From assembly GCA_027886175.1 (NCBI GenBank), contig JAJNNQ010000040.1, positions 24,510,001 through 24,574,000 of the forward strand: a stretch of DNA of 64,000 nt, written 5' to 3'. Below are positions 43,001-55,000 of this stretch, one piece after another. A program made the translations under genes and the position numbers. Each line of letters opens with the position of its first letter. Within the stretch, counting starts at the first letter, position 1. Origin of the DNA: Phylloscopus collybita. Lineage: Eukaryota; Chordata; Aves; Passeriformes; Phylloscopidae. The notes under the pieces were generated by a model. That model saw only the letters and a list, made by a program, of their open reading frames with translations, did not search any database and was not told where the DNA came from.

Positions 43001-46000
43001 TTTTGTTCTGTTATGTAAAACCATTAGAATTTCCCATGGGTGGTAAGTAGTTGAAGAGTAAAAATACACACTTCACATGCAATGCAAAAGTTGTTAACAT
43101 GGGAAACTGATTCTTTGAAACATCTCCACTACTTTCATTTTACCTTAACAGAAATAAGACTCCAAATTTTCATTTTGAAGCAGACTGAACACAAGTCTCA
43201 CAGAAAATCATAACAATCTTGAAGAATGGAAGATGTCACACAGTTTAAAGTACTGCCATTCAGTATTTAAGCTATTTTATTGTTACCATGTAAATCTATT
43301 TCTGATAATTTTCATCAAAGCTGGTATTAAACTTGGACTGGGCAAACCATGAGAGTTTTACACATTTGTTAGTTCCTGCATTAAATCTAATTGGACTGCT
43401 CACACAAATATCACTGGAGGCCTAGAATTCATTTATATATTGGGCAACTATGTGTAACAGCCGAAGGTACCAGCTAAATCCCTGAATACCAAGTTATATC
43501 AATCTACTGCTACTTTGTTCAACTATCAATCACTACAAGTGATTGATAACTTTCAAAGCTTTTGATCATTACAAAGGTTCTTGACTGCTAAAAGTATGAA
43601 GGACAAAAATAGTCTGCATTGGTAATAAAAGATGCTTGAATACTGTGACAACTGTATTTTAAAGTTTTTATTTAAGTTTATTCTAACTTAAATAAAATTT
43701 TTATTCTAAGTATAATTAGGTTTATTCTAGTGACAGGGTTATTAGAAATCAAGTGAAAGGACAATACATGAGTAAGTAACATTCTAATAAATTTGGCAGA
43801 TGTAATAGAGACAATGCCCAAGTTGTAACAGTATTGTTTTCAGTAAACACCAATGCTTCTTTTATAAAGCTTGAGAATCAGAAATGCAAAACTACAGGCT
43901 TCACTTACAGAAATATTTTTTATCTAGAACAAAGGAAGAGCAACAGTCAGAGAACTGCTTAAGTGCAAGTGTACAGTGAGACAACACTAACACCCATAGG
44001 ACTTTTTAAGTTCCTTGATAGTCTTTCAAACAACATTTCCTCTCAGAAATCACATGCTGCTGCAACTGCTCAAAAATTTGCTTTCAGTTGCTATACAATG
44101 TAGTCCACTGATTTATCTCCCAGTGACCAACTAAAACAGAAGAAAAAAATGAAGAACTAATTGCAGACTGTCTTTCTGGGACACCGATGCACCACATAAT
44201 GCCAAAGCACTGGTCTAGCAGCAAGAAATGTAGAACCCTGACACAGAAAACCAAGACCTCTGAACTTCAAGTGATACAAAATATCAGACAGGAAGCCTCA
44301 AGCCTCCATCAAATAACTCCCCAGAATATGAATCTGTACAATCTTACCAGAACTCGAAGAGATGATGATCTCACATGCCTGTTGATCTCATCTACCCATT
44401 GGTGACAAATAGAACTCGGAGAAATGATCAGAGTCGCTCCTGTGGGAACTGGTTTCATTGCCACAAGGCAATGGGGACAGTAGAAGGGCCTGCTCTTCAG
44501 GTTCTCCTCTTTGTAGTTTACACATTCTGCATGCTGCCACAGGTGACATTTCAGGCACTGCACACGAGCTTTGTAGTCAGCCAATCCAAGTTCACCACAG
44601 ATGCATTCAAAACGATATTCAGAGGTATTAAATGGAAATACAGAACTGGTATGTTGTACGCTACTGCCAGCACGTTCTTGAGAAAGTGAGGACTGGACCT
44701 TTGGGAGTTCCTGCTGGACAACAGCTGTAGTTTTAGAAACATCAACATCAGGATGACTGCTCGTGTCACTGGAGACAAAGAGGCTGCCATGAAAATCAGG
44801 AGACTTTGGGACCACAGTTTCTTGCTTAACATTTTTCTCTTCTACAGAGTTCTCATGATCTGCTTCAGATTTCCTGCTATTTTTACTACTTGTACAATAA
44901 TCATGTTCTTCCATGGCAATATTCTCACGTGAAGCAGTTTTAAAGACATTTTCAGGTGTTAGATCACTGTTTCTTGATTCTTTGGTTTGAGTTTTGGCAT
45001 CAATCAACTGCTTCTTCTGAGCGTTTTCTGAAGTCCTTGCTACCTACAAAGTAAAATTAACCAAGAATGTCAGACTTTACATTCAGACTTGCCCAGTGAC
45101 ATTTAACATTCACCATTGCTACTTAATGTCTTGATTAATGACACAGACAGAGGGATCAAGTGCACCCTCAGCAAATTTGAAGATGATACCAAGTTGAGCA
45201 GTACACCTGACACATCTGAAGGGTTGGGATGCCATCCAGAGGGACCTGGACAAACTTGAGAAATGGGCCCATGGGAATATCATACAGTTCAACAAGACCA
45301 AGTGCAAGGCGCTGCACATGGGTTGGATGAACAGATTGAGAGCAGCCCTGCTGAGAAGGACTTGGGAGTAGTGGTGGGTGAGAGGCTGGACACAACCCAG
45401 CAATGTGCACTTGCACCCCCGAAAGCCAATAGTGTCCTGAGCAGTATCCAAAGCAGCCTAGGCAGCAGGGCCAGGGAGTGGATCCTGCCTATCTATTCAC
45501 TCTTGTGAGACCCCACTGGAGTACTGCAATCCAGCTCTGGGACCCATAACATAAGGAGGATGTGGACCTGCTGGAAGGCCATGAAGATGATCAGAGGGCT
45601 GGAGCATCTCCCCTGTGAGGAAAGGCTAAGAGAGCTGGGATTATTCAGCCTGGAGAAGAGAAGGCTTCAGGCTAAATTATGGCCTTCCAGTATCTGAGGG
45701 AAGGCTAACAGAAGCTGTAAAGGGACTATTTACAAGAGCAAGTAGTGACAGGACAAGGGGGAGTAGTTTTTAATGAAGGAGAGTAGGTTTAGATAAGATA
45801 TTAGGAAGAAATTCTTCACTGTGAGGTAGTGAGACACTGGAACAGGTTGCCCAGAGACAATGGTGCCTCAACCCCAGAAGGGTTCAAGGCGGGGTTAGAT
45901 GGGGCTTTGAGCAACCTAGTCCAGAGGAAGGTGTCCCCACAGCAAGGGGGTTTGGTATTAGATGAGTTTTAAAGTCCCTTCCAACCCAAGCAACTTTCTC

Positions 46001-49000
46001 TTCATCTTTTTTTTTTTTTTTTAATGAACATATGAACACATCAGTACATAGATATTAAGGGTTTATATCAATTTCCTCAAGTTAGAGGACTTGGTTAATG
46101 TTTACCAATGCTTAAAAAACAACTTCACAGTAAGAACAAGACAAGTGTCCCAGTGACACTATTTTTTAAAAGACTTATGGCAGATGTAGTTAATACTGTA
46201 GCCACAAATTTTATCTAGTTATGATTTCTGCTTCTTTATTCATAAGTGTCAAAGCAATTGCTGCAGTTTTCTTCATTTTTACCACTAAATCAGTGTCACT
46301 GAACTAATGCACGCAGACAGTACAGCTGAGAGTAGCACACAATTGGCAGAAAAACTAACAGCTTTTGCAACATTCTTTGAAGTAACTATGGCAGCATGTT
46401 TTACCTGCTCTTTGGTTCTTTCTCGCTTCTTCTGTTCCTTGTAATTCCTTCCCAGCTTGAAAGACCCAGCCAGACCATGTCCTTTAACTTGTTCTACCAC
46501 CTGTTCTGCAATTAGTTTTTCTAGAGTTCTTTTGAGAAGCCGTCTATTTCTCTGCGTGTCATACTTATACATAGAACTGATGTACTTAAATATTGCGATA
46601 ATGGATGCTCCTTTCTTCACATTCATTTCCTTTACAGCTGCTAGTATCATTACTCGTAAGCCTGTATGAAGAATCAAAACAAAACAACTTACAGCTTTAG
46701 ATAAAATGAAGTTACCTCACAGAATGTGTATTAAGGGAACTCTAAACAGAGTGCTCATCTAAAAAATGCAGATAGGCAGCCGTTTTGACTACTTGACACA
46801 ACTCTACAGATTGCTGTTCTAAAGTGACTCCAAAACAATGTTGGATAGCAATACAAATAAATCACTCAATTTTCTTACTGAAGCATAAAAAAGCTTATTT
46901 CATCTAAATGCATTAAGTCTTTACAAAGACCTCTAGTTACATGGAGCTCTGTAGCACAGAGTTCTGAGTCAGTAACTTTACTTTGAACTGTGGATCACTT
47001 GTTTGTAGCATGCAATCCTACATGACAGTGCTCAGGAAAAAAAATAAAATTCTGAAGAAGTCAAGAGTAGCCTTGAACTCACAGTCAGTGGCCAATATAA
47101 GACAATGTTAAAAGCAAAATGTATTTTACAAGTTATCAGAAATACTTACTGGGATACTGTATTTTTTCCTTCAATTTAGGCTCCATTTCCTTTGGTTTTT
47201 TCTTTTTATTTCCCTCTAAAGGTTGAGGTGGAACAAAGAAGTTCACAAGCTTACCCTAATGCAGACAACATTAAATAGTTATTAGCTCATGTCTCTTCAC
47301 AGTCACTCTGACCTTCATTAATCTCACATTTGAAAGTAAGCATGAGCTGCTACAAATGTATGTTCTGATCTCACTAATTTGCTCAGATAGTTCATTTTTA
47401 ATTACAGAGTGGCACATCATTCAGTTCAGTTCTTGGCAAACAGTGTTTAGCACCCTAACTGAAACACAAAGAGCAGCTCTGAAAGCCTCCTGAGTCCTCC
47501 ACTGCTTTAGCATTAAGTTGCAGGAATCTACAGCTGTAAGTGATCTAGGTTCCTGATGGGGGAGGAAAACATATATTTAATATATAGCTAGATACACAAA
47601 AGGAGGTAAGCAATATAGAGCAAGAGCCCTAGTCAGCTGTATAAAAAGTATGTTTCTTCTTTTAGGGATTGCCTCCCAAAATTTTATTCTATTATTAGAG
47701 TAATATATTAGCTAAGACATCTGTCCCAACTACTTACATCACGAAACAGTCTCAGTAACTCCAGCCCTCCAAAAGCCCTGGTCTCTAGCTATTGTTGTCA
47801 GTCCATACCCAGGCACTTCAATGCTTATACCCCTCTCTTTGCACTACTCGGTGCTGACTCTCTTATATATTTAAGAATCATCTTATTCTCTCTAAGAATT
47901 GAGGCCTTTTAACTGATAAAAATACAAGCAGGAAGGAGATCACCATGATAAACGTACAATGAATCTTGCTGCCACGATTTCCAAATCATGGATGGGACTC
48001 ACAATGTAGTAAGAGTTTACTTAAGAATAATGGTTCTTTCCCTTCAGAATTATTTGGTTTAGTGGATGTGCCAAGTTTTCATAGTATGCAAGAAATAAGC
48101 TCATTTATTACATGAAATAAATGGAAGAGCAGAAATTTTTATTCAGAATGCAAACTGTCCCTATTTTAGCACAGAACACGTGTCTAATGGTTGTTTGACA
48201 TTCATCCATACAATGAAGTGAAGGAGAATGACCTCCAACATAGTAAACTGAATGTATTTATACACTCCTTAAGCCTGTCCTAACTATATTAACAGCACAG
48301 TTGCCTGATAAAACCATTGAACAATGGCAAAGGATCAACAGCTTCTCATGCAAACTCTTCCACCTTTTATGCTGCCAAGTATCATGTCCTACTAAGGGAA
48401 AAACTTTCACAGCAATACAGCTTTAAATATGGACTTCTATAAACCAGAAGGCAATAAACTCAAGAGAAGTGCACTTGCATCCATTCTGAAAAGCATTTTT
48501 CTTCATAATACCTCTCAACCTGGTTTCCTTACCTCAGGTAATGTCAGATCATCCTGTTTAATGTCTGGTCCAGTATGATTCAGAATAAGAGCCAACACTT
48601 CTACTGTTTTTCCAAGACCCATCTCATCTGCCAAAATACCTCCAGGCCACTGGGGTCCAGCAGTTGGATACTCACGGATAATACTAAAATTCAAGTACAT
48701 TCCCAGTGAAAGTCAGTAACTACAGAATGCTGTGACAGAGAAGTGTGAGTTCAGGGACATACAGCATAGCTCCAACATGGCAAAGTTTGTCAGGTGAGGC
48801 ATTATCTTTTATTAGTTAAGCTGAGATTAACAAAAACTAGCAAGCTTTTTGGGTGTATGAACTGACCAAGACAATTACGCATGCCAGAATTTTTAGAATT
48901 TTTTCACCTACTAATAGGCCTTGCCCTGCTAACCTTAGCGTATCATAGCATTAGTCTCAAAAATTTTGAAGTATTTTTATATTCACATGTGAAAAAGATC

Positions 49001-52000
49001 TGAAAATTACATAGGGAAAAATAAAAAGCAAACTAGCAATCAAAAGGTTTTATTCTGACCAAGTTAATGGAAAAGAAAAACAGATTTAGTAATACCATAT
49101 CTAACATTAATAAAAAGCATTATACTGCTGCCTTCCTTTGGGCTTTAAAAACATTGAATGAGAAGATCAAAGCCTCCAATACTATAAGTTAAAAAAATCT
49201 TAATATTAAACCACTAAATTATTGACATTTTTTAAAGAAAAGCTTTAATTAAAAAAAAAAAGCTTTACATCTTCAACTTCAGGTCTACATATTTATCTCT
49301 GCATTAAATACTCCACTTTGTGCTTTTTTTCAAATTAAGGATATCACTGTTATAATTCTTCAGTTGCTAAATGAAAAACAAGCCATGGAATATCTTATAT
49401 CCTGCAGGATAAAGCTACCAATATGGTTTTCACAAACTACAATCCTGAAGTGTCCCCAGAAAGAGTAACTATAAAAACGTACCAGCCAGTAAATGGATTA
49501 TAGTAGATTTTTACTCCATCCAGAGTGATCACCTCACGCCATAAGAAGTGCAGCGCATTTTCTATGGAGAAAGTGCTCACATTACTATGATGAAATTTCT
49601 CTATTAACAGCACACTCCTTAGAATTATTCAGCCTTTTCGTGACATTAGGAGACAAAAAGCTGAAGTCCACCTCCACTGAGCTTCATGACCAACACAATA
49701 CATCAACTGCTGTTCAACGAGACCTAGCTTATCATTTAGTGTACTACACTAAATGCAACACTTTTAAAAGCTTTATGAAAATATTAATGAAATCATTCCC
49801 AAAACTTCTAATCAAACAGCAAGGAAACATTACTGCTGACAACAAAATTACACTTTCCTCAATTATGCAAGTTTTTTGGATCCATATACTTGCCGCTACT
49901 TGGAGTACTCGCGTGGTTCTCTCGGTGAAGCATCCAGTTCACAGCCTCACTTTGGTATGGCCTCAGAATGGGAATTAATGCAGGATGCTGCACATCCTTT
50001 CTCAGTAATTGGATATCCCGCTGATGGGTGTGCCTTACGAAGTCATAAAGCTCTTCAATATTTTGTCGCTCTAGTTCTGTGTCAGATTCTTCCTCATCTT
50101 CCTCCAGCTCATCTGCATACACCAAATAATTCAAGACATCCATTATCAATCAACTTGGGACAACATTACAGTAAATTTGGGAGCAACATATTTAGTTTAC
50201 ACATATGAAAACAAGCAAAGCAAAGTGTCATTTAAACATATGCTATGATGCCTCTGACTCAGCTAGCAGCAGTAGCAAACAATGAGCAGTTTAGTAACTG
50301 AAATAAAGGAAAACATTGCAACAATAACAACACTAATAATAATAGTAATAGCAATGAAAAGGAAAAAAAAGAGGGAGATTTAAAAAAACCCAAGATACAA
50401 GTGATGCACAGCACAATTGCTCACCTCTCACTGATCAATTCCCAGCCCATTCCCAAGTGACAACTGGTGGCTCCCAGCCAACTCCCACCAGTTTATAAAC
50501 TGAGGATGTTCTCTGGTGTGAAATATCCATTTAGCCATCCTGGCCATGCTCCCTCCCTTCCTGTTCCTGTGCACCTGCAGAGCAGGGACTGGAAAGTCCT
50601 TGACTGGGGGCAAGTACCACTCAAGAAGAAGTAACAAATCATTGCGTTACAAACATTATTGTCACAGTGAACCCAAACACGTGGCACTGATCAGCTACAA
50701 AGAAGAAAACTAACTATCCCAACTGGAACGAGGACACCTAAAAGTTAACATGCTATAGTGATTACAGATGTATGCATGATCAGCAAAGTACCTTCTTCAG
50801 AACTTAGGTATAGAATGACCAGAACTTATTTATCTAATAAAGACCTTCCACTAAAAAATTCTAATTGGTACAGAATCACAAGGATCTCATGCTTCTGATT
50901 TAAATATTAATAAATGACCTTACAGAAAGGAGGAAAGTTAACCTTAATTTATTCATCTGGTTATGAAAATTGTAGCATCAGGACAACACCTAATTTTCAC
51001 CACCTGCATCACTACAAAAATTCCGACAAGTCATACCTTCAAAATTAAAAACCCACCTCAAGAGGAGTAAAAACCCTTTGGGACAGAAGGCCTACCCTTC
51101 TTTTCTACCCTCTAGGAAAGGATAGTGCTTATGTATTTTCCACATCATTTGGATATATGGGCATACACAGAATTTAAACAACGTAGAACAAAAATTCATT
51201 AAAAATTCAAGGATTGGCATTCTAGAAAACAGATATGAGAGAATGAAAGACTTGGAGGCCAAGTCTTAACAGTGTTCTAGGCCTAAAATTAAAATATCAG
51301 TATCAAAAATATATAGACCAGTTCTAATCCTAGATAGCATTAGAAATAAATTCACCCTGCAAAATTTTTGTATTAAAAAAACAAACAAACCACACCAAAA
51401 TTGGAAGCAAGTCAAAGCTATCATTTTCAGCATAAAGTGACGTTAAAGTATATTTAACATTCTAATAAAACAGCTAGCAGCTGGCACACTTAAATCAAAT
51501 TTTAATTCTGACGCCTCAGGCTAACAAGGAAGAGATGTACCTAGCAAAACCCAGAAAGCTTAATCTTAAAATGAAGTTCAGGAGCTGGTATTAGAACCCT
51601 CTTTCATGAAAAGCAAAAGCTTTCTTTCATTCAAATGGGTGGTGAAGGTGAAGAATGATTTCCAAAACAAAAGGAGGAAATTATACGCCTATATAGGGCA
51701 GCCAGTCAGTGCCTTCTCCTAATCCTTTTAAATCAAAGGAACAATCCCAGTGCTTCACAAGGGAAATGAGAATACTGAAAGACATTAAGTTCTTACATAT
51801 TTATGAAAACTATATACATGACTTGTAATGTAAAGAAGGCAATCAGTGCACATGTGGGGTTTTTAATGATCCAGCCAAATAAAAAGCACCAAGAAAGCAC
51901 TTAGCTTTATATATTAAAGAAACCATTCAAAGGGATCCTCCAACACATACCCCTCACTTTAGGAAAAGAACAGAAAATTAGGGTGTTTGCAAAGTATGAC

Positions 52001-55000
52001 TTTGATCAGTGAATTTGATATATAATGACACCTATCATTATACTTGCTAAAATAACAGACCTTCAAATCTCCCATTTTTAAGCATAATAAATTGACTTCT
52101 ACATAGACTAAGTCTATCCAGAATTTTACAGGAAAGCAAAGACTACAATATCATTTAACGCAAAATTTTTTTGTACATACAATTGGGTTTTTTTTGTACA
52201 TACCTTTCTTGTTTTGTTCATTCTTTCAGAGATTTCTTTTTCACTATTAAATGGTCCTACGTACCACAGGGATTTTGAAAAGCATGCTGGGGAAGATTAT
52301 CCCTCCCTCAGTTACTTATTAAACAGTGGATATTTAATTATACTTTCAACCATTTCAAAATGTAATTCAGTTACAGAGATCTCATCTTAATCTTTTTTAT
52401 GTTTGAGAAACAGATGGCATTGTACTATCTAAAAATTCAGTTTCTCTGATGCTTTTCAAGTCCTCTATTTACTTCCTTCAATGACCGAAGTACAATTCTG
52501 CTACTGCATCTGCAGTAGGATCTTTCCTTTTCCAGACTGCAGTACAATATCTGCATTAATGGAATCAGCCTACATTAATGGAAACCTTGTTGCCTCACAT
52601 ATGGTAGTAAATAAACAAACACCAAAACCTTTGTACAAAGAATTTATTCTTCTTAAGAAAACTGAAGTTAAAGAGTAGATGATAAAAAAGTAAGATGGCA
52701 GAGAACATCTGGCTGAACAGCAGATTTGGCTGAGACTCAGGGAAAACAGAGACTTTATGGCCTTTGGAAGAAAGGGCTGGTAGTTCGGGATGTTGTGAGG
52801 TTACTGTATTCAATTTTGGGCCCCTCACTACAAGAAAGACATAGAAGTGCTGGAGCATATCCAGAGCAGAGCAATGAAGCTGGTAATGGATCTGGAACAC
52901 AACTCTTACGAGGAGCAGCTGAAGGAGCTGGGGTTGCTTGGAGAACAAGTAAGTGATGGGGAGACCTTAGTCCTCTCTACAACTACCTGAAAGGAGGTCG
53001 TAGTGAGGCAGGGGTCAGTCTCTTCTCCCAAGTAATTGAACAAGAAGAAATGGCCTCAAGATGCACCAGGAGAAAGTGAGATTGGGTAACAGGGAAAAAT
53101 TTATTCCCATAAATGGCTGTCAAGCATAAGAACAGGCTGCCCAGGGAAGTGGTTCAGTCACCATCACTGGAAATATTTAAAAGACATGTAAATGTGGTAC
53201 TTAGAGACGTGGTTGAGTGATTGATTTGGCAGTGCTGGGTTAAATGATTGAATGATTCAATATTAAATATTTTATCACTTTTTTTTTTTTTTTTTTTAGA
53301 TTACTTAATGCATCTATGCTATGCTTGCCATAACATAGATGAACTTCCTGCCACAAAGTCTCAAAACCATCTAGAAGGATATGAACAGAACTAACTAAGT
53401 ACAGTGAGGAAAAATAAATTAAAATTAAATGCAGCAGTAGAGAGGTCATATCCTGAAGTGTTCCCCTTCCCTCAGCCCCCCGAGGCCAGCTGCTAGCTCA
53501 GATTTAGGGAGGTTAGGGTGAGGGGAATCTTCAGGATAGGGACATAAAACCAAAAGAGGCTCTTACCCTGAGATGTGTTCCAAGGCTTTATTCCAAGAAG
53601 GGGATCCCAGGGCGAAAGAGAGCGAACCCCGGAGGGAAAGGGGGTTTTATGCATTTCAGGGTAGGGGGCGGGGCTACCTATGGCCAAAGGCCATAGGTCA
53701 GAGTCAAGGGGCAGGTAGGGTTTCACAGGGAGGGGATACCAGAGAGATACAACAATATCCCTTATTTGTGTAAATCCTTGTGCACAACCTCATCAGCGTG
53801 AGAATGTGCTCATCAGTGGGGGGAACAAGAAGCTTCATCTTGGAATGTTATTCTACAGATTTCACTTTAGATGGATATTGATAAGTGTTAAAATATATAT
53901 TAGGTGTTATTTTACAAAACCTCAACTAATTCTGTTTAAAAATGGGTGGAACTTAAATGGAGACTAAGTTGTTAAAAGCATTTAAGAGGAATGCATTCAT
54001 CAGCACAGAATCAAGGCTGTATTATTTTATGCTACATCAGTAAGACCATGCTCAAAAACTGTTAGAAAATGAAACCAGTTTCACAGTGCATAATCACCTG
54101 GGGTCTTCCCTCACAAATATTTTTCATTTCCGTGACATGCTTTTTCTGAATTCAGAGCAGAGCATAATGCACACTATGGATTTACATAGTGGTTTAGTGA
54201 TCATGTTTTGTTCTCTAGCACTTTCAGGATAATTCTTCACTTTTGATTTGTTTTCATTAACACTGAACATTAAGTTGATGCATTTACTGAGCTATACATC
54301 TACCTACTGAACTGCAACCCTGCTTGCAACAGTTGGCAAAGATGTCATAATTTTTTTCTTCTGCATTGTTTTCTATTCATCTATTGAATTTCTACTGAAA
54401 CCCCATTGCCTAGTCTGCTTGCAAGCTTTCAGTTGTTCTTCATCTCTGTTATGCTGAATAATACATTTTAACATTATTGATACCATTTCTCCAATCATTC
54501 TTTTTCTCAAAGCATTAGTAATACACTAAGCTGCACATGCCTTTGTAGGACTTGACTGGTGATTTGCAATCATTATTTCTGTTCTCTGTGTCAGCTATTT
54601 CACTTTGCCATTTACATGGCATTCTCTGGCATAAAATCAAGACTCTATTATTTTATTTTACAGCACATAAAAATGTACATGCTGAAAAAATGGTCAGAAT
54701 CTTTACCAGCTGGCAACATAGCTTCTTTATGAACCTGAGCTGCTTGCATGGCTTCTGAAAAGTTAAGGCATGACAACCCAACTGCTCAGATCCGCATTCT
54801 TGCCCCAGTAACTTGGAGGGGGCATGTCTTCCCTTTCAGAAAGTGCCTCTTTACCTGTAAGCTACACTGAACCAGGTACTCCATACAAACACATCCTTAG
54901 TGTACTGAAGACAAATGCCCCAGGTTCCAGCAGAAAATTACTTTGGTCTTAAAGTAAGTCACCAGTCATTTTCTTCACCATCTCTTTCCCCAACTCTTCC

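Noticed and set aside
45119..45508. ORFs of about 80-110 codons near exon 9
   Set aside because: They lie inside a CR1 fragment and are broken remnants or shadows of the LINE, not host genes.
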